NCBI GenBank assembly: GCA_010672925.1 | Contig: JAAHFP010000005.1 | Location: 1-64,000 of the forward strand | Length of the DNA: 64,000 nt | Reading direction: 5' to 3' | From: Symploca sp. SIO1C2 | GTDB taxonomy: Bacteria > Cyanobacteriota > Cyanobacteriia > Cyanobacteriales > Coleofasciculaceae | In this document: in pieces, positions 25,139-32,983 of the stretch | How positions within the stretch are numbered: the first letter of the stretch is position 1 | Layout of the letters: each line of letters starts with the position of its first letter | Notes under the pieces: model-generated | Seen by the model: only the letters and a program-made list of their open reading frames with translations | Databases searched by the model: none | Told to the model about the DNA's origin: nothing | Made by a program: the position numbers and the translations under genes

Positions 25139-25334
25139 ATGCTCTCACGGGGTGACAAGAGAGATTTTAGATTTTAGATTTTAGATTTTAGATTTGAAGA
25201 ATTAAAATGGTAGATTAAGTAGGTTGAGTGTAGCTTGCTTCATAACCCAACGCTGGGGTACATTGTGTTGGGTTTCACTACGTTCGACCCAACCTACATT
25301 TTCAGCTGTACCACAGCACTACAATCCCCGATTT
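25139..25334. repeat. ATTTTAG heptamers and a GTAGGTTG imperfect hairpin
   Basis: TTTTAGA heptamers at about 25160-25195 (same family as 19909 and 21540), followed by an imperfect palindromic segment from GTAGGTTG (about 25218) to CAACCTAC (about 25297). That segment is a dispersed cyanobacterial repeat. No gene. Confidence 0.6.
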
Positions 25335-25751
25335 ATGAAACGTACTATCCACTCAGTCACAAAAGTTATTAATTTTTGCTATGGTCATCGGTTGTTAAAT
25401 TATCCCGGTAAATGCCAGCACCTACACGGACACAACGGAATTGTTGAAATTGAGATAGAATCGGATACCTTAGACGAATTGGGGATGGTGGTAGACTTTG
25501 GTGAAATCCGTAATTTGGTTAAGGGCTGGATTGATAATAACCTCGATCACAGAATGATTCTTTGTCGCCAAGATCCGGTAATCGACTTTTTAAAACAAGT
25601 GGGGGAACCACTGTATATCATGGATGAAAATCCCACAGCGGAAAACATTGCTAAGCATATTTATAAACATGCGCAAAGTCAAGGGTTTCAAGTGAAGGAG
25701 GTTCGCCTGTGGGAGACTCCTTCTAGTTACGCTAGTTATCGAGAGGAGTAA
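25335..25751 (+). CDS. queD: 6-carboxytetrahydropterin synthase (QueD) homologue
   Basis: A 6-pyruvoyltetrahydropterin synthase / QueD family protein, 138 residues. It shows the zinc-binding histidines: His in CYGHRL, and HLHGH. The catalytic Cys (GKCQHLHGH) is present, with VVDFGEIRNLVK, LDHRMIL and the conserved C-terminal Glu in VRLWETPSS. It is likely to make 6-carboxy-5,6,7,8-tetrahydropterin for queuosine or another 7-deazaguanine compound. I use the ATG at 25335, where the family N-terminus starts; the upstream frame is dispersed repeat DNA. No other queuosine gene is adjacent. Confidence 0.85.
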   Translation: MKRTIHSVTKVINFCYGHRLLNYPGKCQHLHGHNGIVEIEIESDTLDELGMVVDFGEIRNLVKGWIDNNLDHRMILCRQDPVIDFLKQVGEPLYIMDENPTAENIAKHIYKHAQSQGFQVKEVRLWETPSSYASYREE

Positions 25752-25982
25752 GGGAAGCTGAGGGAGCTGGGGGAGCTGAGGGAGAAGGATTTTGATGGAA
25801 AAAGTCTAAGTATCGATATTTATCCACATTTAATATCAAGTTCGGATAAACAGTGATAATTCCTTTATACCTTAGCAAATATTCTTCCTTCCCTTGAAGC
25901 CTTCTGCCCTCTGCCCTCTGCCTTCTGCCTTATTGCAACCGAAGTGTAAGTATTCAACCGAACTTGATATAAGTTATAAAAA
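25752..25982. repeat. GAGCTGAGG repeats and a MITE-like element with heptamers inside
   Basis: GGGAGCTGAGG-type repeats (25754-25786) are followed by a 138-bp segment with a perfect 13-bp inverted terminal repeat, ATATCAAGTTCGG at 25833-25845 and its complement at 25958-25970. Inside it lies a TTCTGCCCTCTGCC heptamer stretch (about 25893-25932). The unit looks like a small non-autonomous element into which, or with which, the heptamers have spread. Confidence 0.6.
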
Positions 25983-26012
25983 AATCCCACGACTCAAAGC
26001 AGCCGTAGGATT
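25976..26012 (-). terminator. Intrinsic terminator of metK
   Basis: On the - strand, 11 bases after the metK stop, AATCCTACG pairs with CGTGGGATT (26012-26004 with 25991-25983; one G-U pair) and is followed by a run of seven T. This is a canonical Rho-independent terminator. Confidence 0.8.
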
Positions 26013-26023
26013 AACAAAATTAA

Positions 26024-27286
26024 TTACCTTACTCCAGCGGCAACAGGCTGTTTGAGAGCTTCTTTCAATAGTTCTGCCTTATCTGTCTTTTCCCAAGGCA
26101 GATCCAGATCTTGACGGCCAAAATGACCATAAGCTGCGGTGTCTTGATAAAAACGACCGTTACGCTGTCCTGGTAAACTACGTAGCTGGAAGGTCTGGAT
26201 AATGCCAGCAGGACGGAGTTCAAAATGCTGCTGTACTAGTTCTAGTAAGCGCTCCTCTTCAATTTTACCAGTGCCAAAGGTTTCAACCATAATGCTGACG
26301 GGTCGAGCCACTCCAATAGCGTAACTCAACTGAACTTCACATTTTTCTGCTAAACCTGCTGCTACAATATTCTTTGCCACATAGCGGGAAGCATAGGCAG
26401 CGGAACGGTCTACTTTTGTGGGGTCTTTTCCAGAGAAAGCTCCACCACCGTGACGGGAGTAACCACCGTAGGTATCAATAATAATTTTACGACCAGTGAG
26501 GCCAGCATCCCCTTGAGGGCCACCAATAACAAATTTGCCAGTGGGGTTAACCAGGAAGCGTGTTTGCTCAGTTGGTTTGATATCAATATCAGCAAAAGCT
26601 GGTTTAACTACAGCTTCCCAGAGATCTTCTTGAATTTTCGCCTTTACTGCTGCTTCCGCAGTGATATCTCCAATGGTGGCTTGATGTTGCGTGGAGATGA
26701 GGATAGTATCAATGCCTACTGGACGTCCATCTTCGTAGCTAATGGTAACTTGGGTTTTACCATCAGGACGTAAGTAGGGCAATTGACCAGCTTTACGTAC
26801 TTCTGCTAGATGCCGAGAAACTCTATTGGCCATACTAATAGGCAAAGGCATCAATTCAGGAGTTTCATTGCAAGCAAAGCCAAACATTAGACCTTGATCA
26901 CCAGCACCGATGGCATCTAGTTCATCTTCGCTCATTTCCTCCCGACTTTCCTGGGCAGCGGTGACACCTTGGGAAATATCAGCAGATTGTTCGTCTAGAG
27001 CAACTAAGACGGAGCAGCTGTTGGAACAGAAGCCATTTTCAGCTTCGGTATAGCCAATTTCAGCAATTTTCTTGCGTGCTAAATCAATGTAGTTGATCTG
27101 AGCTTGGGAAGTTATTTCCCCTGTAATAAGCACCAAGCCAGTATTTACAACTACTTCTGCCGCAACACGGCTATGGTTATCTTGGGCAAGTAGGGCATCT
27201 AAAATAGTGTCAGAAATCTGATCACATACTTTGTCAGGATGGCCTTCGGTAACTGATTCAGAAGTGAATAGGTAACTACGAGACAA
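26024..27286 (-). CDS. metK: S-adenosylmethionine synthetase
   Basis: Methionine adenosyltransferase: ATP plus methionine gives S-adenosylmethionine, the methyl donor needed by, for example, the SET-domain protein in this window. 420 residues, full length. The opening [18 protein letters not shown] holds the ATP-binding His, and [12 protein letters not shown] and [19 protein letters not shown] are the two family signatures. A GGAG ribosome-binding site precedes the ATG (27296-27299 on the opposite strand reads as CTCC) and an intrinsic terminator follows. The gene looks monocistronic and constitutive; I found no convincing SAM riboswitch in the 400 bases upstream. Confidence 0.98.
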   Translation of the reverse strand: MSRSYLFTSESVTEGHPDKVCDQISDTILDALLAQDNHSRVAAEVVVNTGLVLITGEITSQAQINYIDLARKKIAEIGYTEAENGFCSNSCSVLVALDEQSADISQGVTAAQESREEMSEDELDAIGAGDQGLMFGFACNETPELMPLPISMANRVSRHLAEVRKAGQLPYLRPDGKTQVTISYEDGRPVGIDTILISTQHQATIGDITAEAAVKAKIQEDLWEAVVKPAFADIDIKPTEQTRFLVNPTGKFVIGGPQGDAGLTGRKIIIDTYGGYSRHGGGAFSGKDPTKVDRSAAYASRYVAKNIVAAGLAEKCEVQLSYAIGVARPVSIMVETFGTGKIEEERLLELVQQHFELRPAGIIQTFQLRSLPGQRNGRFYQDTAAYGHFGRQDLDLPWEKTDKAELLKEALKQPVAAGVR

Positions 27287-27685
27287 CGATAAATTCTCCT
27301 TAAATAGTTGCTGGAACGATAAAGGGTTAGGGCTAATTTCAGCCAGTACGAGCTTATACGAAAAAACAACATTTGGCTTAAAGTGAGCCTGTTGAGCTTC
27401 AGTATTCCCTAAGCACAGCTTCAGCTAAGGTTGCTGCTAACGCACCTTCAAAAGGGAATATTAGCATTGTGGAGATTATATATCGCTTCGCTGCTCTGTG
27501 TGTAAACTTTTAGATAAAGCTAATATTCTTGACGTTGCGATCGCTATTACTTGTTTTTGCTCTCTATACTAGCTCAAAGAAACAGGTGCTAAAGCTTTGA
27601 GCCGGATAAGGTAAGATCCAAAAACTGTATTCTGCATCCACAGCAGATCACATTAAAAATAGTAACAAAGGAGCAGAGCTGATTT
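27287..27685. other. Divergent intergenic region between metK and the toxin gene
   Basis: About 400 bases without a gene. It must hold the promoters of both metK and the toxin gene. It contains one GCGATCGC octamer (27538-27545) but no clear hairpin, tandem repeat or RNA gene that I can recognise. Confidence 0.5.
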
Positions 27686-28063
27686 GTGATTATCGAGGAG
27701 CAAATCCGCCAAGTTGAAGCGATCGCCAGTAGCTATGAGAATTTTAAATGTGTTGAATGCGCTCAAGCTATCAAGCATTACCTAATATCGCAAAAAATCT
27801 CTGGCAAGCGCATTAAACTTGATACTGGTGCAGCAATAGATGACCGCAATAACTTTATTTATGATGATAGCATAATTTCAGTAGATGCGATTTCAGAAAA
27901 CGGTCGCCATGAGGGAATTGCCATTCTCATCAACGGAGTAGAGACTATTTTTGACAATCATCACCCCGATGGTCTTCTTAGGGATGAATGGATAGAAAAT
28001 CTACAATTTTTCGGTAAAATTCATCTAGGGCAAGACTTTCAGATAACTGAAGAAGACTTTTAA
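27686..28063 (+). CDS. Papain-fold toxin domain protein
   Basis: A 125-residue protein resembling the papain-fold toxin 2 (Tox-PL-2) family. FKCVECAQAI supplies the nucleophile (Cys22 or Cys25), GRHEGIAI the catalytic His (His75) and IFDNHHPDG the Asp/Asn (90-91). The segment SGKRIKLDTGAA is also typical. Such domains usually sit at the C-terminus of large polymorphic toxins; here it stands alone with no delivery domain and starts at a GTG with GGAG upstream (27670-27673). It is followed after 23 bases by a small two-domain protein on the same strand, probably its immunity partner. Target and toxicity are inferred only from family resemblance. Confidence 0.72.
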   Translation: MIIEEQIRQVEAIASSYENFKCVECAQAIKHYLISQKISGKRIKLDTGAAIDDRNNFIYDDSIISVDAISENGRHEGIAILINGVETIFDNHHPDGLLRDEWIENLQFFGKIHLGQDFQITEEDF

Positions 28064-28086
28064 CTATTGAGATTGGGAACAGTCGT

Positions 28087-28812
28087 ATGACCAGCATTAC
28101 TCATCGCAAATCTAATACATCTTATGAATATCTCTATGAGCTCTTGCAAATGATCAAGAAAAGACCAGGGATGTACTTGGGTAGTTGTGGGATTACTCGT
28201 CTGAGGTCTTTTCTGGAGGGGTATTCTTTGGCAAGGCTTGCTCTAGGCTTGCCACCAACTAAGGAGGAAAGAGAATTTCATAAATTTGCTAATTGGTTAC
28301 AGACAAGATTTAATCTTCAAGCGAATTTAGGATGGGATAAGATGGTTCTGTTACATTCTAAAGATGAAAAAGATGCTTTTAATCATTTTTTTACATTGTT
28401 ATCTAAATTTTGTGAGGAGACAGATAATTCAAGGGATAAAGTTGACTCAAAGAATTATTTTGCCGAAATTACCAGTAACCAATTAAAGCTTAAATCTGAA
28501 TATCTTTACGACTTACTGCAAAAAATTGAACAAACACCTAGCATGTATTTAGGTTCTTGTTCAATTACCGGTCTGCGGATGTTTCTTCTGGGATACGGTA
28601 TGGCTCGTGGCAAGCTTGGTTTACCTCTAACCGCACAAGAAAAAGACTTCGGTGGCTTTCAAGGTTGGATACAGGAAAAATATCAGAGCGCGACTTCTCA
28701 CGGATGGGATAAGATTATCCTCTTCCATTCTTTGGATGAGAAGGATGCTTTTAAGAGATTTTTTGAGTTACTAGAACAATTTCGTCAAGGAGCAAGTACT
28801 TATTCTGGTTAA
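28087..28812 (+). CDS. Two-copy domain protein, candidate immunity protein
   Basis: A 241-residue protein made of two copies of one domain of about 95 residues (about 12-110 and 137-234). Each copy starts with YLY.LLQ then MYLGSC, has an IT.LR.FL.GY segment and LGLP, and ends in GWDK..L.HS.DEKDAF..FF.LL. I do not recognise a named family, but the short motif pattern looks like immunity-type or antitoxin-like small domains. Its position 23 bases behind a papain-fold toxin gene suggests it neutralises that toxin. The two domains differ at roughly half of their residues, so the duplication is old. Function is inference. Confidence 0.6.
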   Translation: MTSITHRKSNTSYEYLYELLQMIKKRPGMYLGSCGITRLRSFLEGYSLARLALGLPPTKEEREFHKFANWLQTRFNLQANLGWDKMVLLHSKDEKDAFNHFFTLLSKFCEETDNSRDKVDSKNYFAEITSNQLKLKSEYLYDLLQKIEQTPSMYLGSCSITGLRMFLLGYGMARGKLGLPLTAQEKDFGGFQGWIQEKYQSATSHGWDKIILFHSLDEKDAFKRFFELLEQFRQGASTYSG

Positions 28813-28896
28813 TTGATTTAGAGTTTTTCAATTTGTCAACTTTTATTACTGAATTATCGATTTCCCCAATCATTAGTACTGCCATTACTCAAGTTC

Positions 28897-30102
28897 CTAT
28901 TGGCTACAGCTGTTAACAGCCTCTTCGATTTTTTCTCTCCGAATTAAAGTACTCAGACGCAGGTAGCCTTCTCCACTGGAACCAAACAGACAACCAGGTA
29001 TACCCACAATACCGGTTTCCTGCATTAGTTTCTCAAAAAATTGCCAGGACTGCATACCTTGGGGTGCTTTGAGCCAAATAAAGGGATTATCGATACCGCC
29101 AAAGCACTTTAACCCTGCTGCTTCCAAACCTGCTCTAAGCAGCTGAGCATTCTTCAGGTAATAGTTAACCACTTCCTGACATTCCTGTTGCCCTTCCTCT
29201 GATAAAGCAGCAATGGCTCCCTGCTGAGCTACATTAGCAGTACCCCAGAATTTAATGGAATGTCGGATTTTCCACATCTGATTCAGCTCTCCCGGTACGG
29301 TATTATTAATCGTTAGAGAATGAGGGACAGTACACCAACCGACTCTTAAACCGGTAAAATTTGCCATTTTGGAGAAACTGCCAATTTCGATCGCACATTC
29401 GGTAGCGCCTTCAATTTCGTAAATACTCCTAGGAATATTCGGGGTTGTGATAAAGGGACTATAAACAGCGTCAAAAATGATCAGGGCTTGGTTAGTTCTC
29501 GCATAATCAACAAAAGCTTTCAGTTGCTCTCTTGTGGCAACTGCTCCTGTGGGGTTGTTAGGAAAGCAAAGATAAATCAGATCCACCTTTTGCTCAGGAA
29601 TTTCCGGGACGAAATTATTCTGTTCATGGCAGTGCAAGTTAAGATATTGGGTACGGCCTGCTAATAAAGTTCCTTCAACAAAAGAGGGGTAGGCTGGGTT
29701 TTGGAGAGCAACTATATTGTCCTCAGCCAAGAGTTCTTGTAGATTCACGGCAACTGACTGAGCACCGTCACTGACAAAAACTTCTGTAGGATCTAGGGTA
29801 ATGCCTAGCTTGTTCTGGTAGTAGTTCAGGCAAATTGCCCTCCTCAACTCTGGGTTTCCGGTAATATCTTCATACCCAGTATAAGTTTCTGGATGGCCTA
29901 AGCGACTGGCAGCATCAACTAAAGCCTTAACAACTGTTGCTGGTAAAGGCTGGCTAGTATCACCAAAACCCATCATATAAATTTTTTGCTCAGGATAAGC
30001 TGCTTGATGAGCTTCAACTTGCTTGAGAATTTGGTTACTAACGATTTCTGTGTAGGTTGAGTCAGAGATTAGCTGACGAAAATGGGGGTTTTTACTAGCC
30101 AT
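28897..30102 (-). CDS. PLP-dependent aminotransferase, LL-diaminopimelate aminotransferase-like
   Basis: A fold-type I, class I/II aminotransferase of 401 residues. Lys245 in GSFSKMANFTGLRVGW is the Schiff-base lysine; FPNNPTGAVA and IIFDAVYSPF are the PLP-contacting motifs. The overall pattern (PATVVKALVDAA, GYEDITGNPELRRAI, VFVSDGAQS) is closest to DapL. DapL converts tetrahydrodipicolinate to LL-diaminopimelate, but the setting beside tailoring oxygenases suggests another amino acid or keto acid. It lies 36 bases downstream of the sulfotransferase-like gene and is the last gene of a likely three-gene operon. A second, clearly different aminotransferase lies at 44106. Confidence 0.82.
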   Translation of the reverse strand: MASKNPHFRQLISDSTYTEIVSNQILKQVEAHQAAYPEQKIYMMGFGDTSQPLPATVVKALVDAASRLGHPETYTGYEDITGNPELRRAICLNYYQNKLGITLDPTEVFVSDGAQSVAVNLQELLAEDNIVALQNPAYPSFVEGTLLAGRTQYLNLHCHEQNNFVPEIPEQKVDLIYLCFPNNPTGAVATREQLKAFVDYARTNQALIIFDAVYSPFITTPNIPRSIYEIEGATECAIEIGSFSKMANFTGLRVGWCTVPHSLTINNTVPGELNQMWKIRHSIKFWGTANVAQQGAIAALSEEGQQECQEVVNYYLKNAQLLRAGLEAAGLKCFGGIDNPFIWLKAPQGMQSWQFFEKLMQETGIVGIPGCLFGSSGEGYLRLSTLIRREKIEEAVNSCSQ

Positions 30103-30138
30103 CTAACTGGTGATTGTGTAATTAAGGTATTTCTCGTA

Positions 30139-30885
30139 TTAAGAACTGGCTCTAAGTCGATAGCCATAAAGCTTTTCATAATAGGGAAGGCACAAGTCAT
30201 AAAGAGATTTTAAGCGTTCATTATCATTAACCTTTAAATATTGAGAATTGATTGTTTCACCAAATCCCTGTGAAGCACTGACAGTCTCTACCCAAGTTCC
30301 TCCTTCACACCAAGATATTTCTTTAATTTTTTCTTTTGGAGGTTCCCAAGTTAATGCTTCTGGCATAAATGGAATCCCAATACTTTCACAATAAAACTGA
30401 AGCGTAGATGTAGGGTCTTGCACCAAATCCCCCGCGTCAATTAAAGGCGGTATCTCACCGGTAAAGCTAACTACGGTTTCAAAGAGTTGATCTAGCTGTT
30501 GATAACCTGTTTCCTCAAATGTTAAATCTGGCCATTTATGAAAGTAAGAAGGTAACATCTGAGCAGGATCTCTTAGCAAAAATGTATGTTGGAAAAGTGA
30601 GAGAAATTGCTCATCAACTATATGGATAAAATAGCAAGGAAAATCTTTAACAAAAATTTGTTTTTTTTTAGACATTAATATAAGATTTTCTAACACTAGT
30701 TCATAGTTGTATTCAGGTTTTGGTTGAAAATCTTCTCTGAGCTGAAAAAGTCGATCTTCACTATAGTAAGCAGATGGACCAAAAGGTTCATGTAAAACAA
30801 CAAAATCTCCTCGATTTTGCATCATCCACATAAATGCAGTTGACCGAGACCGGGGAGTTGCCCACAAACTCAAAATTTTGTCCAT
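30139..30885 (-). CDS. Sulfotransferase-like protein
   Basis: A P-loop sulfotransferase-fold protein of 248 residues. The N-terminal SLWATPRSRSTAFMWMM is the 5'-phosphosulfate-binding loop, and FLLRDPAQMLPSYFHKWPDL resembles the 3'-phosphate-binding region. The family includes many uncharacterised bacterial members, so sulfation by PAPS is the reasonable expectation, not a fact. It lies between a 2-oxoglutarate oxygenase gene (58 bases upstream) and an aminotransferase gene (36 bases downstream) on the same strand. This places it in a small-molecule tailoring operon. Confidence 0.72.
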   Translation of the reverse strand: MDKILSLWATPRSRSTAFMWMMQNRGDFVVLHEPFGPSAYYSEDRLFQLREDFQPKPEYNYELVLENLILMSKKKQIFVKDFPCYFIHIVDEQFLSLFQHTFLLRDPAQMLPSYFHKWPDLTFEETGYQQLDQLFETVVSFTGEIPPLIDAGDLVQDPTSTLQFYCESIGIPFMPEALTWEPPKEKIKEISWCEGGTWVETVSASQGFGETINSQYLKVNDNERLKSLYDLCLPYYEKLYGYRLRASS

Positions 30886-30943
30886 AGTTTTTATGACTAG
30901 TCAAAGGTCTAATAATTTAGAGCCACTAGATTAAGTATAAATT

Positions 30944-31630
30944 TTATTTAACTGGTACTAAATGACCCCAAAAAACTGCTTTTGAGGAGTCATATCCTCG
31001 AACTCGATGGATGTTTGCTTTGATTGCCTCTTGTGTTAAAGCCTGCAACAGTGTTCCTGCTTGGACGATGATGTAACCTTCCCTGTCCGGAATAGAGAAC
31101 CAGTCATATTGAGGAGCATAGCCTTCAAGTCCTTTAATAGAAACCACAAGGGTAATTATGGATCTATCCTTATGAGGTGGAACAACGACTGCTTCTTCAT
31201 CAGCTTTCTTAATGAAGTCTATATATTCTTCTTCTCTGTCATAAAAGTATAACCCATAGTTCTTTTCTTGAGAAATATTTGATAAAAACCCTTGCTCGTA
31301 CCCAAGAGCAAGAGAAATAAGATTGAGTAAATTGGAGACCAATCCTAAGTATTGATTAACAACTATGTTGTCGCCTGAATTTTTAAATCTGCTATAGGTG
31401 CCGTGAAAAACTGAGCCTTTACCGGTGTAAGCATCCTCTCCGTAATAGACATCAACAGAATTTTGGAGTTTTTCCAATCCTTCGTCGATGCTAGCCCTAG
31501 CGCCAATTGTATCCTTAAGATAAAAGAAACCAAACTGACTCAGGAAATACCTTACCTTATCGAAGGTATCCGCTTTAGGTTGATGCCAATGATCGATTTG
31601 AGGATATTGAGTAAGTTCAAGAACACCCAT
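30944..31630 (-). CDS. Isopenicillin N synthase-like Fe(II)/2-oxoglutarate oxygenase
   Basis: A small non-haem iron oxygenase of 228 residues, shorter than the usual 300 or so because the N-terminal helical region is reduced. The iron ligands are visible: His153 and Asp155 in VPPHKDRSIITLVVS and His208 in NIHRVRG. The family segments GLEGYAP and DREGYIIVQAGTLLQ lie between. The 2-oxoglutarate-binding Arg is probably the one in HRVRGYDSS. It heads the - strand operon and is divergent from the gamma-butyrobetaine hydroxylase-like gene across 90 bases. Substrate unknown. Confidence 0.8.
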   Translation of the reverse strand: MGVLELTQYPQIDHWHQPKADTFDKVRYFLSQFGFFYLKDTIGARASIDEGLEKLQNSVDVYYGEDAYTGKGSVFHGTYSRFKNSGDNIVVNQYLGLVSNLLNLISLALGYEQGFLSNISQEKNYGLYFYDREEEYIDFIKKADEEAVVVPPHKDRSIITLVVSIKGLEGYAPQYDWFSIPDREGYIIVQAGTLLQALTQEAIKANIHRVRGYDSSKAVFWGHLVPVK

Positions 31631-31720
31631 AATTCAACTCCTATTGAGATTCAAAGTTTAGTCCTGAGTTATTTCCCAACAACTCTAATACAATACAATA
31701 AAATACAACGGAGTCAAGAG
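31631..31720. promoter_or_regulatory. Divergent promoter region between two oxygenase genes
   Basis: Ninety bases separate the start codons of the IPNS-like (-) and BBOX-like (+) oxygenase genes, so both promoters must lie here. An AT-rich ATACAATACAATAAAATAC stretch (31687-31706) precedes the + strand gene. No clear operator palindrome was seen. Confidence 0.5.
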
Positions 31721-32857
31721 ATGACCGAGCAACGCTTTGTAACCATTCGAGGCAAACGATTTCACTGGATTTGGCTGCGAGACCATTGTTTATGTCCTCA
31801 ATGTCGTCATTCGAGTTCATTTCAAAAAGTTTACGATCTTAGTGAAGCACCCAGCACTCCAGAACCTTTATCTATCAAGGAAGTGGGGGATGAATTACAA
31901 ATTATTTGGGCTGGCGATCCTCCCCACTATAGTACCTATCCAATTTCTTGGCTGCTGAGCCTAGCTTATGACAATGAAACTTCTGATGATGACAAAAGCG
32001 AGACAAAAAAATATTTATGGAATCTGGCTGAACTGGAACAATATGCACCAATTTGGTCAGATGCAATTACGGATATCTCTGAAAACTGGTTTCATCAATT
32101 GAGGGAACTAGGATTTAGCTTGGTGCAAAATCTGCCATCCCAAGAATTAGAGGCTTTTATTTTATCTATTGGACCAATCTACCATAAATTTAGATATGGC
32201 CCTTTTTCAAAATCCCAGGCAATTCCTAATGCACAAGACTTATCTCAGTCAGCTGAAGGATATGCCTTACTACCTCATACTGATTCAAGTTTTCTTTATG
32301 ATTCCCAGCGTATGGTAGAGTATTTCTACTGTGTTGAAAACCAAGCAAGGGGTGGTGAATCAATATTAGTTGATGGATTTAAGATCGCTAAAGATCTTCA
32401 GGAAGAAAATCCTGAAGTTTATCAAATTTTGAGTGAAACTCCAGTTGAGTTTCGCCATCTGCACCGCAATTGGGAATATTATTTTCGCCGTAAAACCCCT
32501 ATCATTAAACTAGATATCAATAACGACGATATTTTTGGTATTTATTTTAGTCATAAAAACTTTAATCATCCACTCGTATCTTTTGAGAAAATGGAAAGTT
32601 TCTATGATGCTTATTCAACTTTATTGCGCTACTTAAAAAGTCCCAAATATCAATACTGCTTTAAACTCATGCCAGGGGATTTGCTTGTATTCCAAAACTT
32701 TAGAATTTTGCACGGACGCAATGCTTTTGTCGCGAATTCAGGTCACCGTGAACTTACCGTTGCCTATCAATCTTGGGACTACTTTAGTGGACGGCATAAT
32801 TTTCGCAATCTTAAGAATTTGTATTCTGCTGAGAGTATGTTTCTCAAGAAAGATTAA
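31721..32857 (+). CDS. Gamma-butyrobetaine/trimethyllysine hydroxylase-like dioxygenase
   Basis: A 378-residue two-domain oxygenase of the BBOX/TMLH type. The N-terminal GBBH-like domain (FHWIWLRDHCLCPQCRH, then QKVYD) carries the cysteines and His of the structural zinc site. The TauD-like catalytic domain has iron ligands His186 and Asp188 (LLPHTDSSF) and His331 (LHGRNAF), followed by HRELTVAYQSWD with the 2-oxoglutarate Arg. Relatives hydroxylate gamma-butyrobetaine to carnitine or trimethyllysine at C3. The ATG at 31721 begins the family N-terminus; a longer frame reaches back to 31463 but runs inside the divergent oxygenase gene. The neighbouring CoA-transferase of the carnitine/DMSP type supports a quaternary-amine or other zwitterionic substrate. 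Confidence 0.8.
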   Translation: MTEQRFVTIRGKRFHWIWLRDHCLCPQCRHSSSFQKVYDLSEAPSTPEPLSIKEVGDELQIIWAGDPPHYSTYPISWLLSLAYDNETSDDDKSETKKYLWNLAELEQYAPIWSDAITDISENWFHQLRELGFSLVQNLPSQELEAFILSIGPIYHKFRYGPFSKSQAIPNAQDLSQSAEGYALLPHTDSSFLYDSQRMVEYFYCVENQARGGESILVDGFKIAKDLQEENPEVYQILSETPVEFRHLHRNWEYYFRRKTPIIKLDINNDDIFGIYFSHKNFNHPLVSFEKMESFYDAYSTLLRYLKSPKYQYCFKLMPGDLLVFQNFRILHGRNAFVANSGHRELTVAYQSWDYFSGRHNFRNLKNLYSAESMFLKKD

Positions 32858-32892
32858 GGTGGCTTTTGAAAAGCACTCTAGTACAGTGCGGC

Positions 32893-32960
32893 TTAAATAG
32901 CACACCCATTAATAGCTAATACTTAGACTAATTAGGGTCTCAGAATATGGGTGCTTTATT
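32893..32960. terminator. Possible shared terminator between convergent genes
   Basis: Between the converging oxygenase and CoA-transferase genes, TAGCACACCCAT and ATGGGTGCTTTA can pair imperfectly around a 40-base loop, flanked by A- and T-rich ends. The long loop makes it weak evidence. Confidence 0.25.
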
Positions 32961-32983
32961 TCCGCCATGCCATACTAGTGCAT

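Noticed and set aside
27287-27685. SAM riboswitch upstream of metK
   Set aside because: I could not find a plausible multi-helix aptamer or terminator switch in the leader.
31463-31720. 86-codon extension of the BBOX-like protein
   Set aside because: It lies in the antisense of the IPNS-like gene, and the family N-terminal zinc domain begins at the ATG at 31721.
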